The notes under the pieces: model-generated
What the model was told of the DNA's origin: nothing
Database searches by the model: none
The model's input: the letters and a program-made list of their open reading frames with translations, nothing else
Made by a program: the position numbers and the translations under genes
In this document: positions 17,280 through 24,857 of the stretch, in pieces
Layout of the letters: each line of letters starts with the position of its first letter
How positions within the stretch are numbered: the stretch's first letter is position 1
From: Desulfoglaeba alkanexedens ALDC
GTDB taxonomy: Bacteria; Desulfobacterota; Syntrophobacteria; Syntrophobacterales; DSM-9756
Direction: 5' to 3'
NCBI RefSeq assembly: GCF_005377625.1
Contig: NZ_CP040098.1
Location: 3,151,279 to 3,215,278 of the forward strand
DNA: 64,000 nucleotides

Positions 17280-19811
17280 ATGACATTCACCATGAAAGAA
17301 ATGGTCCTGGGAGCGTTGCTTCACGACGTTGGAAAGATCCTCCAGCGTGCGTATGACAGCGTCGAAGACGTCACGGGACAACGTCTGGACCTGGAATCGA
17401 CCTTGTGCCCGGTTCGCGACGGGCATTACAGCCACAAACATGTTCTTTACACCAATGCGTTTTTCGACCTCATGCGTCAAGAAGGCCTAAGATTTCCCGA
17501 AGACATCGACATCGGAGTGGTTGAAAGCATCGCCAGTTATCACCACAAGCCGGAGGCTTGTGATGTCCCGACAGCGGCTTGGATGTGCACGCTGGCGGAT
17601 TGGTATTCGGCAGGCATGGACCGGCGCCCTGATGAAGAAGCGGGGCTGACGGCCAAGTCCCGCCAGGCCTTTCGCAAAATTCCCCTCCGGTGCATCTTCG
17701 ACGAAGTCGTTTTGGACGTTGAGCGCTTGGGTCGGCCGGGTCGCCACGCCTATCGTTTGGGCACGCTGGATCCAGAAGATCCCGAGTCCCTGATTCCGGT
17801 GGAATGGCCGCAAGACGGCATCGATTCGGAGCTTCCCGAGCACTACAAAGCAGTATGGGAAAACTTTTGGAAAGACTTCAAGGAAATCGCTCGCCGCGCC
17901 GACAGCCTATCCTTTCGCCTATTTGAAGAAATGCTCCTCGGACTGCTGGAACGCTACACGTGGGCGATCCCCTCGAGCACCATGGATTCTCCGGACATTT
18001 CACTACATGACCATTCGCGCACGACAGCCGCAATAGCGGCGTGCCTGCATCGTTACCACGACGTGCAAGGTCAGTTGCAGGACCTGATGGCTGTCCGGAA
18101 CAAGGAGCAGCCCAAATTCAGGTTCCTCGCCGGCGATCTTTCCGGAATTCAAAATACGCTTTTCACTTTGGAGACTCAGGGCGTTAAGGGCGTCAACAAG
18201 ATTCTCCGTTCGCGATCCTTTATGCTGGGGGCATTGACAGAAGCCGCGGTGCTGGAACTGCTCGAAGTCTTCGGACTACCACTGTCCGTGGTACTGCAAC
18301 AGGCAGGAGGGCGCTTCTTGCTACTGCTACCGGCCCTCGAAGACTGTGAACCGACTGTGGGCAAGCTGCGAAGAGATTTCGATGGATGGCTGCTCGAGCA
18401 CTACACCGGAACCTTGTCCCTGAATCTCGCCCTTTCGGATCCCTTTTCAGGGGCGGATTTCGAGCCTCGTCGACTCCGGGAAGTCATGGCTCAACTCGGC
18501 GCCAGCATCGACCGGGCCAAACAGCGGCCTCTTGCGAGCTGCTCCCAAGGGGTTTTGAAGCGTGAGTTTCCTCTGGACAAGGCTTGCGCCGCTTGCGGAA
18601 TCAGACCCGCGGATCCAAAATCAGAAAATGGAACGCGGTGTATGACGTGCGAAAGAGAATTCGGGCTTGGGCGAAGGCTGGTTCGAGCGAAAAGTCTGGT
18701 TTGGGCAAAGCTGCTGCCGCCCCAGTGGCACCCTGTGCCCATCTTCGGGCTGAAGTTGGCCCTGCTCGAAAAGCAGCCGGAAGAAGTACCGGAAGGCGCC
18801 GTTTCCATAAAGCGCATGGAAACCGGTGACAACGGGATACCCTGGGCCGCTCGGGTCCTGGCCAACCACATACCCGTCTTTCCGGATGCTTACGCCCTTA
18901 AGGACCCCCGCTACCAAGGCATCGAAGGCGGCGAAGCCGAACCGGGCGATCCCAAAAGCTTTCAGCATATCGCCGCAGAATCTCTCGAACTCGATGAGCA
19001 CGGCGGATTTCGCGGGAAGTCGTTTCTGGGCCTTTTGAAGGCCGACGTGGATTTCCTAGGCTTCATTTTCAGCTCCGGATTGCGTCGAAGCGGCTCGGAA
19101 TTGGACCGTTTTTCCCTCTCCCGGGTGGCTCAACTGTCTCGCATGATGGATCTCTTTTTTACCGGTTATCTGAAGGGCTTGCTGCACCGTGAATTTCCCG
19201 ACACCTATACGGTCTATGCAGGCGGAGATGATCTGCTGCTGATCGGGCCGTGGCGCCAGACGATGGCGCTGGCCTCGAGGGTCAACGAAAGCTTCCGCAG
19301 CTATACCGGCTGGAATCCCAACATCACCCTTTCGGCTGGGGTGACACTTTTGAGGCCGAACTATCCAGTAAACCGGGCGGTGAAAGAGGCGGAAGACTTT
19401 TTGGAACGCGCCAAAGACAGCGGACGCAACCGTGTATGTGCGCTCATCCAAAAGCCCATCGCGTGGGATCGCTACCGCGACCGGCTCGAAGATGCGGACT
19501 GGATTCATCACAAGATGCATGGACCGGATCCGGTCAGCACCGGTTTTGTCTATCGCCTTTTGAACCTGACGGCCGACGCTGAAGCGTTCGTTGTCGGCGG
19601 GAATCTCGGGAAGGCTGGTTGGAGAGCGCGTCTCGCTTACCATCTCGCCCGAAACGTGAAGGCGCGAAACCAGATGGAGCGGGAAAGGCAAATCGTCGAA
19701 TGGCTGAAACGGTTGGGATTGGACGATCAGCTCAGACTGATCCAAGACCCCCACCTTATTTTCGAATGGCGACTGCCCTTACAAATCGCCTTGTATCGCA
19801 ACCGAAGTTGA
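17280..19811 (+). CDS. csm1: Csm1/Cas10 large subunit, type III-A, HD and GGDD domains
   Basis: I start at the ATG at 17280 because GGGGAGGG lies just upstream; an in-frame ATG at 17259 would add seven residues. The product has 843 residues. H15-D16 in GALLHDVGKI form the HD nuclease motif, with a further YHHK near residue 90. A zinc-ribbon-like CAACG...CMTC pair sits at about 434-460. The GLLKADVDFLGF segment and GGDD at 648-651 (YAGGDDLLLIG) mark the palm/cyclase domain. On target RNA binding such proteins cleave ssDNA and make cyclic oligoadenylates. The gene starts the csm1-csm5 series, 64 bp after cas6. Confidence 0.96.
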   Translation: MTFTMKEMVLGALLHDVGKILQRAYDSVEDVTGQRLDLESTLCPVRDGHYSHKHVLYTNAFFDLMRQEGLRFPEDIDIGVVESIASYHHKPEACDVPTAAWMCTLADWYSAGMDRRPDEEAGLTAKSRQAFRKIPLRCIFDEVVLDVERLGRPGRHAYRLGTLDPEDPESLIPVEWPQDGIDSELPEHYKAVWENFWKDFKEIARRADSLSFRLFEEMLLGLLERYTWAIPSSTMDSPDISLHDHSRTTAAIAACLHRYHDVQGQLQDLMAVRNKEQPKFRFLAGDLSGIQNTLFTLETQGVKGVNKILRSRSFMLGALTEAAVLELLEVFGLPLSVVLQQAGGRFLLLLPALEDCEPTVGKLRRDFDGWLLEHYTGTLSLNLALSDPFSGADFEPRRLREVMAQLGASIDRAKQRPLASCSQGVLKREFPLDKACAACGIRPADPKSENGTRCMTCEREFGLGRRLVRAKSLVWAKLLPPQWHPVPIFGLKLALLEKQPEEVPEGAVSIKRMETGDNGIPWAARVLANHIPVFPDAYALKDPRYQGIEGGEAEPGDPKSFQHIAAESLELDEHGGFRGKSFLGLLKADVDFLGFIFSSGLRRSGSELDRFSLSRVAQLSRMMDLFFTGYLKGLLHREFPDTYTVYAGGDDLLLIGPWRQTMALASRVNESFRSYTGWNPNITLSAGVTLLRPNYPVNRAVKEAEDFLERAKDSGRNRVCALIQKPIAWDRYRDRLEDADWIHHKMHGPDPVSTGFVYRLLNLTADAEAFVVGGNLGKAGWRARLAYHLARNVKARNQMERERQIVEWLKRLGLDDQLRLIQDPHLIFEWRLPLQIALYRNRS

Positions 19812-19827
19812 AAAGGAGGAGAAGATC

Positions 19828-20313
19828 ATGAATGGATCGAACCGAAACCCTCAGCCCAGGCGCTCAGGGGGACAAGTCCCAAAGACCGGCGACGGCGGCA
19901 ACCAGCTGCCGGTGGGACGGCCCATAAGGTACTTTCAGGACGCGGAAAAGAAGAAACTGGATCCTTCGCTGGTGGACGAAAAGGCTCGAGATTGGGCCCG
20001 GTCTTTCAGCAGCCGCCTGAAGTCTACGCAGATGCGCCGGTTCTACGATGAATTCAAGGCTATTGAGCGGAAGATTCTTCAAGGAAACAATGTTCAAGAG
20101 CATCAAAGCAATTTCGAGCGGGACCTGGCTCTCATCCGCCTCTTCAAAGCAAAGGCGGTCTATGCCGAAAAGCGGAATGTGGCCCCGAGGGATTTCACTC
20201 AGTTCATTTTTGATCATATGGTTTCCATCCAAGACGTCAGAGACTTTCAGGCATTCATGAAAGTCTTCGAAGCTGTGGTGGCCTTTCACCGTTTTTACGC
20301 TCAGGACAACTGA
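19828..20313 (+). CDS. csm2: Csm2 small subunit (Cas11), type III-A
   Basis: This frame encodes 161 residues; the ATG follows AAAAGGAGGAG. After a 40-residue basic, flexible N-terminus the protein is helical, with STQMRRFYDEFKAIERKIL near residue 67, the recognisable Csm2 signature. Csm2 subunits line the inner filament of the Csm complex and contact the crRNA-target duplex. It sits 16 bp after csm1 and 12 bp before csm3, as in standard III-A operons. Confidence 0.92.
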   Translation: MNGSNRNPQPRRSGGQVPKTGDGGNQLPVGRPIRYFQDAEKKKLDPSLVDEKARDWARSFSSRLKSTQMRRFYDEFKAIERKILQGNNVQEHQSNFERDLALIRLFKAKAVYAEKRNVAPRDFTQFIFDHMVSIQDVRDFQAFMKVFEAVVAFHRFYAQDN

Positions 20314-20325
20314 GAAGGAGACGCC

Positions 20326-21054
20326 ATGAAGCTCGTTGCTACCAAGATCATCACCGGGCATGTGGAGGTTTTGACGGGTCTGCACATCGGCGCAGGAAAA
20401 GATGCCATCGAAATCGGCGGGGTCGACAGCCCCGTCGTCAAGAACCCTTATACCGGCGAACCGTATATCCCAGGGTCGTCTCTCAAGGGAAAGCTGCGTT
20501 GCCTTATGGAATGGGCCACGAACCGGGTTCGTGACGACGGCGAGATATGGGACGGCTCTGAGGAAAGCGATCCGGACCGGTTAGCCCAAGATCCTGTGCT
20601 CCGCATCTTCGGCACGACGAACAAGAAGTGGAACGCGGGCCCGACGCGCTTGATCGTCCGCGATTCCGCCTTGAATGCGAACTGGCGGCAAGGGCTGGTG
20701 GAACGGGGCCTCCCTCTGACTGAAGAGAAGTTTGAGAATAATATCAATCGCATACAGGGAAAAGCAGGCGTTGGACCACGCAAAACCGAACGCGTGCCCG
20801 CCGGTGCGATCTTCGATATGACGATGGCATACCGCGTTTTTGACACCGGAGACGAAGGGCGCATCGACGAAGAATGCTTCCAAGCGTTTCTCAAGGTCAT
20901 GCGGCTGCTGGAACACGATGCGTTGGGAGGTTCCGGTTCACGTGGTTACGGCCGGGTGCGCTTCGCGAACCTTCAGATCAACGGTGAGGATATCCAGGAG
21001 AAATTCCAAGCCATCGCCCCGGAAGACATCATCGCACTTCGAAGGAGCGCGTGA
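20326..21054 (+). CDS. csm3: Csm3 backbone RAMP and target RNA nuclease, type III-A
   Basis: This frame encodes 242 residues with GAAGGAG before the ATG. The N-terminus (GHVEVLTGLHIGAGKDAIEI) and the YIPGSSLKGKLRCLMEW motif are diagnostic of Csm3. D34 in IGGVDSPV matches the catalytic aspartate that cuts target RNA at 6-nt spacing. The GGSGSRGYGRVRF glycine loop is near residue 205. Multiple copies form the Csm filament. Csm4 begins 1 bp after its stop codon. Confidence 0.96.
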   Translation: MKLVATKIITGHVEVLTGLHIGAGKDAIEIGGVDSPVVKNPYTGEPYIPGSSLKGKLRCLMEWATNRVRDDGEIWDGSEESDPDRLAQDPVLRIFGTTNKKWNAGPTRLIVRDSALNANWRQGLVERGLPLTEEKFENNINRIQGKAGVGPRKTERVPAGAIFDMTMAYRVFDTGDEGRIDEECFQAFLKVMRLLEHDALGGSGSRGYGRVRFANLQINGEDIQEKFQAIAPEDIIALRRSA

Positions 21055-21055
21055 C

Positions 21056-21997
21056 ATGCCCACTTATCGGATCACTCTGACGTTGAGCAGTCCGTTGGCG
21101 ACGCCGCTGGTTTCGGGAACCATCTGGGGCCACTTGGCGTGGGCGCTTCGTTACTTGGAAGGTGAGCGCGCCCTGGAAGATTGGCTCGACGAACAGGACC
21201 GGCGGCCGTGGCTGCTTTCCAGTCAAATGCCGGCGGGTATGCTTCCCCGCCCTTTGCTCAAACCTTCGGGCCGCAGTGGGATTTCCGGATCGGTCGAGGA
21301 AATGCAGCGCGAAAAGACGGCTGGAAAATTCGCCTACATTCCCGAGAGCACCTTTTTGAAACTCCGGAACGGCATGAGCGAGGAAGCTTTGATCGATACG
21401 TTGAAACATCATGATGGGTACATAGTCTCCGCAAAAGGCTTTAAACCCCGAGGTCTGAAGGCGCACAACTCCATCGACCGATCCACCGGCACAACACCCG
21501 AAACGGGGGGACTGTTTTTCGAGGAAGTGATTTTCCCCGGACCGGATGGGCGCAGGCAGATCTTTCTGCAGGCCGGCGAGCCGTGTGAGGGGCAGCTTGA
21601 GCGGCTGTTGACCTTTGTCGGGGAAACGGGCTTCGGCAGCAATGCGAGCACCGGGAATGGTCATTTCCAATGGGAGATCGAGGAAGAGAAAGAACTCTTT
21701 TCTACTGGGGGTAACCGCGCGATGAGTCTTTCTCATGGCGTCATCAGTGAGAACATGCGAGCCTCATCCTACAAGCAGCATGTCCATTTTGGGAAGCTCG
21801 GCGGCGATCTTGCCAAAGGAGGCTACAGTCCGTTCAAGTACCCCATCCTCATGGCCCAGCCGGGAACCACCTTCGATCCCGCCGATACCGGTCCCTTCGG
21901 CGCAATCATCAAAGGCGTTCACCATGACCCTGCCTTGGCCCAAGTCAGGCATTACGCCATGCACCTGCCGATTTCCTTTACGGAGGTGGATTCATGA
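21056..21997 (+). CDS. csm4: Csm4 (Cas5 group RAMP), type III-A
   Basis: The ATG at 21056 gives 313 residues; the longer open frame upstream lies within csm3 and is a shadow. The N-terminus MPTYRITLTLSSPLATPLVS with SGTIWGHLAWALRYLEG is a Csm4 RAMP start. A KGFKPRGLKAHNSIDRSTG stretch and a GFGSNASTGNGHFQ glycine loop follow. Csm4 caps the crRNA 5' tag and holds Csm1. The stop overlaps the csm5 start by four bases. Confidence 0.93.
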   Translation: MPTYRITLTLSSPLATPLVSGTIWGHLAWALRYLEGERALEDWLDEQDRRPWLLSSQMPAGMLPRPLLKPSGRSGISGSVEEMQREKTAGKFAYIPESTFLKLRNGMSEEALIDTLKHHDGYIVSAKGFKPRGLKAHNSIDRSTGTTPETGGLFFEEVIFPGPDGRRQIFLQAGEPCEGQLERLLTFVGETGFGSNASTGNGHFQWEIEEEKELFSTGGNRAMSLSHGVISENMRASSYKQHVHFGKLGGDLAKGGYSPFKYPILMAQPGTTFDPADTGPFGAIIKGVHHDPALAQVRHYAMHLPISFTEVDS

Positions 21998-23160
21998 CCA
22001 CGTATGCTTTCCGGGCTTACGCCCTAACGCCAATTCATGTGGGTTCCGGCCAGGAGATCGATCCGTTGGCGTTTGTTTTACTGAACAAGCGGCTGGTGCA
22101 TTTCAACGCCGCCGATGTGGTCAAGGATCTTCCGGAAGACGAGCGACAACGTTTCCTTCAGATCCTGGATCGCGCGGACCTGAGGGCCTTGCAATCGTTC
22201 CTCAAAAGCCATGTTGCGGCGGACCGCCACGGGCTCGTCACAGTGGATGTCTCGGAACGCTTTAAGACGGCATACGAGCAAAGAGCGTCTAATCCCGACA
22301 GGCAATTCCGGGTGGAAATGATGCCCAGGAATCCACATTCCGGGAAGGCTTTTTTGCCCGGTTCCAGCATCAAAGGCGCCATTCGTACGGCTGTTGTCAA
22401 TTATTTCGCCAACATCGATCCGAGAACGAAATCTTCCGTAGAGCAGGCGATGCGGGTTGCTGGGGCACCTCAAAATAAGGCGCAGATCTTGGAAGAGGCC
22501 GCTCTCGGAAGAAAACAAAGTCAAACCGAACGTGATGTTTTTCGCTTCATCGAAGTAGAGGACGTGGTTCTGCCGGACGCTTCAACCCGGATCGACCGTG
22601 CCGTGAATTGGAATCCCAGAAAACCCGGCAGCGAAAACATTCAAATGTGGGTGGAACGCGTCAAGGCCCGAGCCGACGAGCCTGGAGTCCCCCAATTCGA
22701 GCTCCGACTGCACATGGACACGCAAGCGATGCATCACCCTAAAGTCAGGGAGCAATTGGGGCGCACCCTCGATTTCGACACGCTGATCGAGGCCTGCAGG
22801 CGATTCTATTGGGGGCGTATGGTCGCTGAGGGTGAGGCGTTTGACGGCAAGGAACGGCAAGGCAAGTCATGGAAGGCCATTTACGACCTATTTCCGAAAG
22901 GGAAAACGCCGGAAGGGGATATTGTTCCTATCAGTCCGCCTAAATCATACTGGTGCACGGCGAAGCGCAAGCGGATACTCCTTAGGGTAGGGCGCTTCTC
23001 CCACTTCGAATCATTGTCGGTGGATCATTTTCGTCAAGGCTACAACGTCCAGGCGCGAAGGCCTATTCAAGACATGGGTTCTACTCGGACCCGCTGCGAA
23101 ATGGAAAACGGACTGCCGCTCATGCCCTTCGGTTGGCTCCTTTTGACCTTGGATCTTTAA
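21994..23160 (+). CDS. csm5: Csm5 RAMP, crRNA 3' end cap, type III-A
   Basis: This frame encodes 388 residues with an ATGA overlap with csm4. The start (YALTPIHVGSGQEIDPLAF) and the FLPGSSIKGAIRTAVVNYF motif near residue 120 are typical of Csm5, which sits at the crRNA 3' end and assists maturation. It closes the III-A operon; no csm6 follows directly, the CARF effectors being at 7953-9122 and 33025-34308. Confidence 0.95.
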   Translation: MTTYAFRAYALTPIHVGSGQEIDPLAFVLLNKRLVHFNAADVVKDLPEDERQRFLQILDRADLRALQSFLKSHVAADRHGLVTVDVSERFKTAYEQRASNPDRQFRVEMMPRNPHSGKAFLPGSSIKGAIRTAVVNYFANIDPRTKSSVEQAMRVAGAPQNKAQILEEAALGRKQSQTERDVFRFIEVEDVVLPDASTRIDRAVNWNPRKPGSENIQMWVERVKARADEPGVPQFELRLHMDTQAMHHPKVREQLGRTLDFDTLIEACRRFYWGRMVAEGEAFDGKERQGKSWKAIYDLFPKGKTPEGDIVPISPPKSYWCTAKRKRILLRVGRFSHFESLSVDHFRQGYNVQARRPIQDMGSTRTRCEMENGLPLMPFGWLLLTLDL

Positions 23161-23189
23161 GGGCTCTCCGGAAATAGCTTTCAGGGCTC

Positions 23190-23250
23190 TTTTGCAGGAG
23201 CCGGCTTCCCGGCGGCCCTGATCGCGGCCAAGGCTGCTCCTAATACACAT
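23190..23250. repeat. REP-like palindromic element after csm5
   Basis: About 60 bp begin with TTTGCAGGAGCCGGCTTCCC and contain GATCGCGGCCAAGG and GCTCC, a degenerate copy of the AGGAGCCGGCTTGCCGGC palindrome family seen at 32563, 44210 and 51077. It may also help terminate the csm transcript. Confidence 0.6.
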
Positions 23251-23405
23251 CGAATCATGCCCTGGCGGGTCTCGGGAACGCACGCCGGGGCGAAGGCCGT
23301 ACTCACCGGAACGGCAGCTTTTCAAAGGACGTGGAAGCACATGCGCCCTGTTGTATGGAAGCGAAACGTTCCGCGGAAACCTATCGAAAAAGGAGAGTTC
23401 GACAC

Positions 23406-23816
23406 ATGCCGGTCGTTTTGGAACCCATCGGGGTGGTGCGGACCGAAGCAGCGGAGATTCCGCATCACTGGTCCGTATCCGACGTGGAAGGAACGCTCGT
23501 CATTGACGAAGCCTATCGGGAGGGGCTGAAAGACATCCGACCGGGCGACAGGATAGTCGTGATTTTCCACTTCCATCGCAGCCCGCCGTTTTCTTCGGAG
23601 TATTTGGTCCAAAAACCGCCCCATCGAGAAAAACGCATGGGGGTTTTCAGTATCTGTTCACCGAGGCGTCCCAACCCCATCGGGCTTTCCGTTCTCGAAG
23701 TGCTGGAAACGGACGGAACCCGAATCCGGGTGAAAGGAGTCGACATGTTGGACGGGACGCCCATTTTGGACATCAAGCCGTTCGTCACGGGCAGAAAGAC
23801 TCCATCCGGCGATTGA
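23406..23816 (+). CDS. TrmO/TsaA-like SAM-dependent tRNA methyltransferase domain protein
   Basis: The ATG at 23406 has AAAGGAG eleven bases upstream and gives 136 residues; the frame extends further upstream without support. The start VLEPIGVVRTEAAEIPHHW and the SPRRPNPIGLSVLEVL motif are hallmarks of the TsaA/TrmO fold, which N6-methylates t6A37 of tRNAs using SAM. DMLDGTPILDIKPF near the C-terminus is also conserved. The bacterial TrmO of E. coli is longer; this is the short single-domain form. It lies 245 bp after csm5 on the same strand and may be unrelated to CRISPR. Confidence 0.85.
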   Translation: MPVVLEPIGVVRTEAAEIPHHWSVSDVEGTLVIDEAYREGLKDIRPGDRIVVIFHFHRSPPFSSEYLVQKPPHREKRMGVFSICSPRRPNPIGLSVLEVLETDGTRIRVKGVDMLDGTPILDIKPFVTGRKTPSGD

Positions 23817-23844
23817 GAAACACCCTGGCTGATGTTTGCTTCTT

Positions 23845-23926
23845 GTTCCCAAGCTCCAGCTTGGGAACACAACTGTGCAGAAGCTCCAGCTTCGGTGAGC
23901 CCGTTCCCAAGCTGCAGCTTGGGAAC
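23845..23926. repeat. Pair of GTTCCCAAGC palindromes
   Basis: Two 24-bp perfect palindromes (GTTCCCAAGC with a variable centre and GCTTGGGAAC) lie at 23845-23868 and 23903-23926, separated by ACAACTGTGCAGAAGCTCC-type sequence. The same doublet recurs at 29987, 32151, 44395 and 50985. Confidence 0.85.
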
Positions 23927-24100
23927 GAGGGGGAGAGCACGATCCTGTACGAGCGCGATTAGTAGTCCGAATGCGACGGTTCAATCGCAGAGGAGACAGC
24001 AATTCCCGGAGTGGATCGTCTGCGGGTGAAGAGTGGGCATAAAAAGAGGGTTGTCGGCTTAGCGAAAACGAAATCCTTCAAGGCCCACTTTTCCAAGCCG

Positions 24101-24220
24101 TTACAGAGGCTCCGGGGACTCCTGCCTGTTTTCCAGAACCGCGTTGATCGTCTCGTGCAGGCGGGCCATTCCGAAGGGCTTGCCTATGGCCGCTTTAAAC
24201 CCGTATTGGCGATAATTTCT
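24101..24220 (-). pseudogene. Detached C-terminal fragment of a response-receiver domain
   Basis: Read on the minus strand, this segment encodes NYRQYGFKAAIGKPFGMARL and about 18 more residues to a stop at 24101. It is the expected continuation of the receiver domain of the histidine kinase at 24858-27742, including the conserved KP pair. It has no own start and is cut off by the IS200-type element at 24221-24857. Confidence 0.88.
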
Positions 24221-24857
24221 CTTGGGTAAACCCCCGGCTTTGCCGGGGGACTCCCAGAGTTTGACATTTCCGGGAGTATGCGAAAGCCTTCCTCTTGTGA
24301 ACCGCTCAAAGTTTACAAAAGGAAAGGCTTTCGCATGGATGGAACTCAAAGCTTAAGCCACACGGTCTGGGAGTGCAAGTACCATGTGGTCTGGATCCCG
24401 AAGTACCGCAGGAAGAGTCTTTACGAGCAACTCCGCAAGCACCTGGGCCAAGTCTTCAGAGAACTGGCCAGACAGAAAGAGAGTATGATCGAAGAAGGTC
24501 ACCTGATGCCGGATCATGTGCACATGCTCATCTCGATCCCACCAAAGTATGGAGTTGCACAGGTGGTTGGCTACATCAAAGGAAAAAGCGCCATCCACAT
24601 CGCCAGAACCTTCCTCGGGAGGAAGAAGAACTTCACTGGCCAGAACTTTTGGGCCAGGGGCTACTTTGTGTCCACAGTTGGAAGAGACGAGCAGATGATC
24701 CGCGAATACATCAAAAAGCAGGAAACTGAGGATCGTCGACTCGATCAACTGAATATGTTCGAATAGTCGCCACCTTTTAAGGTGGCCAATGGTTTACAAT
24801 CGCTTTGAGCGGTCCACGGTTTTACAAGCCTCCGGCTTTGCCGGAGGTACATGACTC
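24221..24857 (+). mobile_element. IS200/IS605-type insertion sequence, about 637 bp
   Basis: Both ends carry subterminal hairpins typical of the family: CCCCCGGCTTTGCCGGGGG at about 24231-24249 and CCTCCGGCTTTGCCGGAGG at about 24831-24849. The single gene is a Y1 HUH transposase. There is no terminal inverted repeat or clear target duplication, as expected. Joining the flanks (…GATAATTTCT and CGCCATCACC…) restores the interrupted receiver-domain frame of the histidine kinase, fixing the ends within a base or two. Confidence 0.9.
24335..24766 (+). CDS. tnpA: IS200/IS605 family transposase TnpA (Y1 HUH)
   Basis: The ATG at 24335 gives 143 residues, with AAAGGAAAG upstream; the frame extends further upstream into the hairpin without support. 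The HUH pair is H61-V-H63 in MPDHVHMLISIPP and the nucleophile is Y125 in REYIKKQ. WECKYHVVWIPKYRR at the N-terminus is family-typical. The enzyme moves single-stranded DNA by peel-and-paste. There is no tnpB, so this is the IS200-like layout. Length is complete, so the element could be active. Confidence 0.96.
   Translation: MDGTQSLSHTVWECKYHVVWIPKYRRKSLYEQLRKHLGQVFRELARQKESMIEEGHLMPDHVHMLISIPPKYGVAQVVGYIKGKSAIHIARTFLGRKKNFTGQNFWARGYFVSTVGRDEQMIREYIKKQETEDRRLDQLNMFE

Noticed and set aside
24001-24349. 82-residue minus-strand frame through the IS left end as a real gene
   Set aside because: Its N-terminal half is IS sequence and its C-terminal half is the severed receiver tail.
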